Source: Annona cherimola
Taxonomy: Eukaryota > Streptophyta > Magnoliopsida > Magnoliales > Annonaceae
Direction of reading: 5' to 3'
NCBI GenBank assembly: GCA_030490835.1
Contig: CM059975.1
Location: forward strand, 5,669,579-5,733,578
DNA: 64,000 nt
Every line of letters begins with the position of its first letter. Position 1 is the stretch's first letter. The position numbers and the translations under genes were made by a program. The notes under the pieces are model-generated. The model was not told the origin of the DNA. It made no database searches and was given only the letters and a program-made list of their open reading frames with translations. Shown here piece by piece: positions 62,180-64,000 of the stretch.

Positions 62180-63440
62180 TATAAATTAGTGACTAATTTT
62201 TTTCTATGCATATGACGGAAGCTGAAGAGGCAACACAGGCCCCACGTAAGCATCCGCTTCTCGGCCGAACGGATCTGGCCTCTGTTTAGCTCTGCTCTGT
62301 GACCACAGTCTGTGGCTGTCAGCTGCGTTTGCTTGCGTTTTCTTTTCTTGTGACATTTCCCGTCTCTTGCGGCACATGGCATGAGCAGGCCATTCCTTTT
62401 ACCTTTCGGTCCACATGACGAAAGCAGGCCTTAGTGGCCTGTGGGGCGGCATATTTTTTGCAGTGTATACGACAGCTCTCAGTGCTCCCCTCTCTTTCGT
62501 AGCACCCTTTTCAGGCGATCGATCGTTGGAAGGTAGCCATACCCGGGCATTCCCGTTTCATGCAAAACATCCATTTACTAAGTACCATTTGAGAATTAAT
62601 ATCCATCACTAAAACTTCCTTAGTTGTTTGTGGTAATCCACTTAAATCCAATTAATGGTCATGTTTTTGGCCATGAAATAAAGATAGGCTCTAAATGATA
62701 TGAGATTTTTAGATTGAATTTGTATCACTATTTTCAATATAATTTTTTAATTTTTAATAGGTTTTTTCAATTCCTAATATAATTTTATTCATTTGAAATA
62801 TAAGCAATTTCATTTTTATCCTAGATACAGATTTAATCTAAGAATCCCGTATCATTTGAAATACGCCCTAAAAAAAATTATGCGAAAGCCGGTACAAGCG
62901 TACGTGGATAAGTCATGTATCAGAGTTTGGTGGACGGATATTAAAGTTGCTAGCTTTATTTATTAATTCCCAGTGCGCTTATTTTTTCCATGTGCGGGAA
63001 GCGACTTTGTGTCAGATAGACAACATGCATACGGCCATTAACGACAAAATGCTTGAGAGAGTGCAGAGAATCTCAAGCACTTCACGGGTTAAAAATTCAG
63101 CTAACGACGGAAAGCTGCTTTGAATTTGATGGACGCCCCAAGCAGCAGCACCAGCAGCCGCCAAGGGGTCCAAAGCTCGACAGTGAAAGGTCAAAAAAGC
63201 CGGTGCTCCTTTTGCCTCACGTGCTGTCGGCTTTTGCTTTTATAATCAGCGCATCAGCGTTAAACAATAGCTAAACTCGCATATCAGCGTATTAGATTCT
63301 AGGTTTGCTTATTGCCCTATCGAGATTCGAAATGGAGGCTTCAACAAACGTGTCCACTTTGGAAATGATAAAAGTCGTGGGAGAAACGGTTCAAGAAAAG
63401 AACGACATCATTCCAAACAAATAGATTAATATATGCAAGT
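62180..63440. other. Spacer, nothing recognised
   Basis: Short frames in the GC-richer stretches near 62,230-62,600 and 63,050-63,270 show no recognisable motif, and no splice-linked partners were found. Confidence 0.4.
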
Positions 63441-63443
63441 GCA

Positions 63444-63770
63444 ATTCATGTTAATTTGGGCTAAGCCGGAGACAGGATAAGTGAATGACTCACCTAGTTT
63501 ATCTTAAAAATTTATTTGCAATTTATTTATTTATTTATTTATGTATTTGTTTATATAAATATATTTAACATATAAACCAAAATTTACTATTTTTGTATAT
63601 GTGTATATATTCTTTTAAAATTTTTAAAATATTTATACACATATCAATGGTAATACTTGATTTATACGTTAAATACATTTACATAAATAAGTGTATAAAG
63701 AAAAATTAAAAAAGTACTGTAAATAAATTTTTCGATGTGAGCTAAACAACTCGCTTAGTCGGGCTAATAG
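63444..63770. repeat. Foldback element
   Basis: The left arm GGGCTAAGCCGGAGACAGG, then GACTCACC and AAAATTTATTTGCAA, and the right arm TAAATAAATTTTTCGATGTG, then GCTTAGTCGGGCTAA, are inverted over about 60 bp. It is related to 41780-42030. Confidence 0.65.
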
Positions 63771-63784
63771 GATCACTTTTCTCT

Positions 63785-64000
63785 CTGCAAATTATATATT
63801 TTTAAATTTTTTAGAAACTTATTAATCTAGGTGTGTGTGTGTATATATATATATGCAGGTATTTTGATCGTTTTTAGGGGTTAAAATGATAATCATATAC
63901 CCACATTTAAATTTTTTAAAATATATTTACATATCATCAAAAATAACAACACTTGATTTATAAATTACATATACCTAAATTAATAAATTTAAAAAATAAA
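63785..64000. repeat. Partial foldback-like AT-rich repeat at the window edge
   Basis: The body text (TTATTAATCTAGGTGT, AACACTTGATTTATAAATTA) matches the interiors of nearby foldback elements. It runs off the window. Confidence 0.4.

Noticed and set aside
62077..62382. Minus-strand 101-codon frame
   Set aside because: It runs through a TA microsatellite and a MITE end; no motif.

Overview
This window looks like nuclear DNA from a flowering plant. It is AT-rich, its genes are split by GT-AG introns, and all recognisable families are plant ones: tropinone-reductase-like SDRs, a tau-class glutathione transferase and an LRR receptor kinase with a clear Arabidopsis counterpart (At1g17230). Most remaining space is small non-autonomous DNA transposons, foldback elements and older repeats. 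I cannot name the species. I saw no LTR retrotransposon, reverse-transcriptase frame, rRNA gene or CRISPR array.

From 0 to 46 kb runs a minus-strand cluster of tropinone-reductase-like short-chain dehydrogenases built on one five-exon plan (about 83 or 86, 208, 217-220, 107 and 174-195 nt). From 3' to 5' on the + strand it holds: a relic exon 1 (45,964-46,031), an open gene (39,552-43,509), an open gene (35,893-37,889), a gene with an in-frame stop in its last exon (19,910-26,383), a wrecked chimeric copy (8,464-11,590), and an exon 1 at the left edge (575-660) whose other exons lie outside or are lost. The gene at 39.5-43.5 kb is a mosaic: exons 1-2 resemble the 36-38 kb gene and exons 3-5 the 20-26 kb gene. 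A near-identical 4.35 kb segment (4,478-8,828 and 15,938-20,274) copied the 3' end of the stop-containing gene next to the wrecked copy.

The spacers contain several elements that can be bounded to the base by target-site duplications: a Pack-MULE-like element with captured sequence (27,749-29,604, TSD ACGAAACTC), a palindrome-rich MULE-like MITE (11,718-12,127, TSD GTAAATATC), two hAT-like elements (12,254-12,809 and 31,547-32,024), a 1.45 kb element with a gene-like interior (1,131-2,582), and about a dozen copies of one GGGTGTGTTTGG-ended MITE family. An older 1 kb duplication (30.3-31.3 and 33.4-34.3 kb) carries a SINE-like unit.

From 47.9 to 49.0 kb lies an intact two-exon tau GST on the plus strand. 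From 55.9 to 59.8 kb lies an intact two-exon LRR receptor kinase (about 1,117 aa) with a complete catalytic set. The last 4 kb has no gene I can support. The most notable biology is birth-and-death of the SDR cluster by exon shuffling, segmental duplication and MITE insertion, rather than a new type of system.
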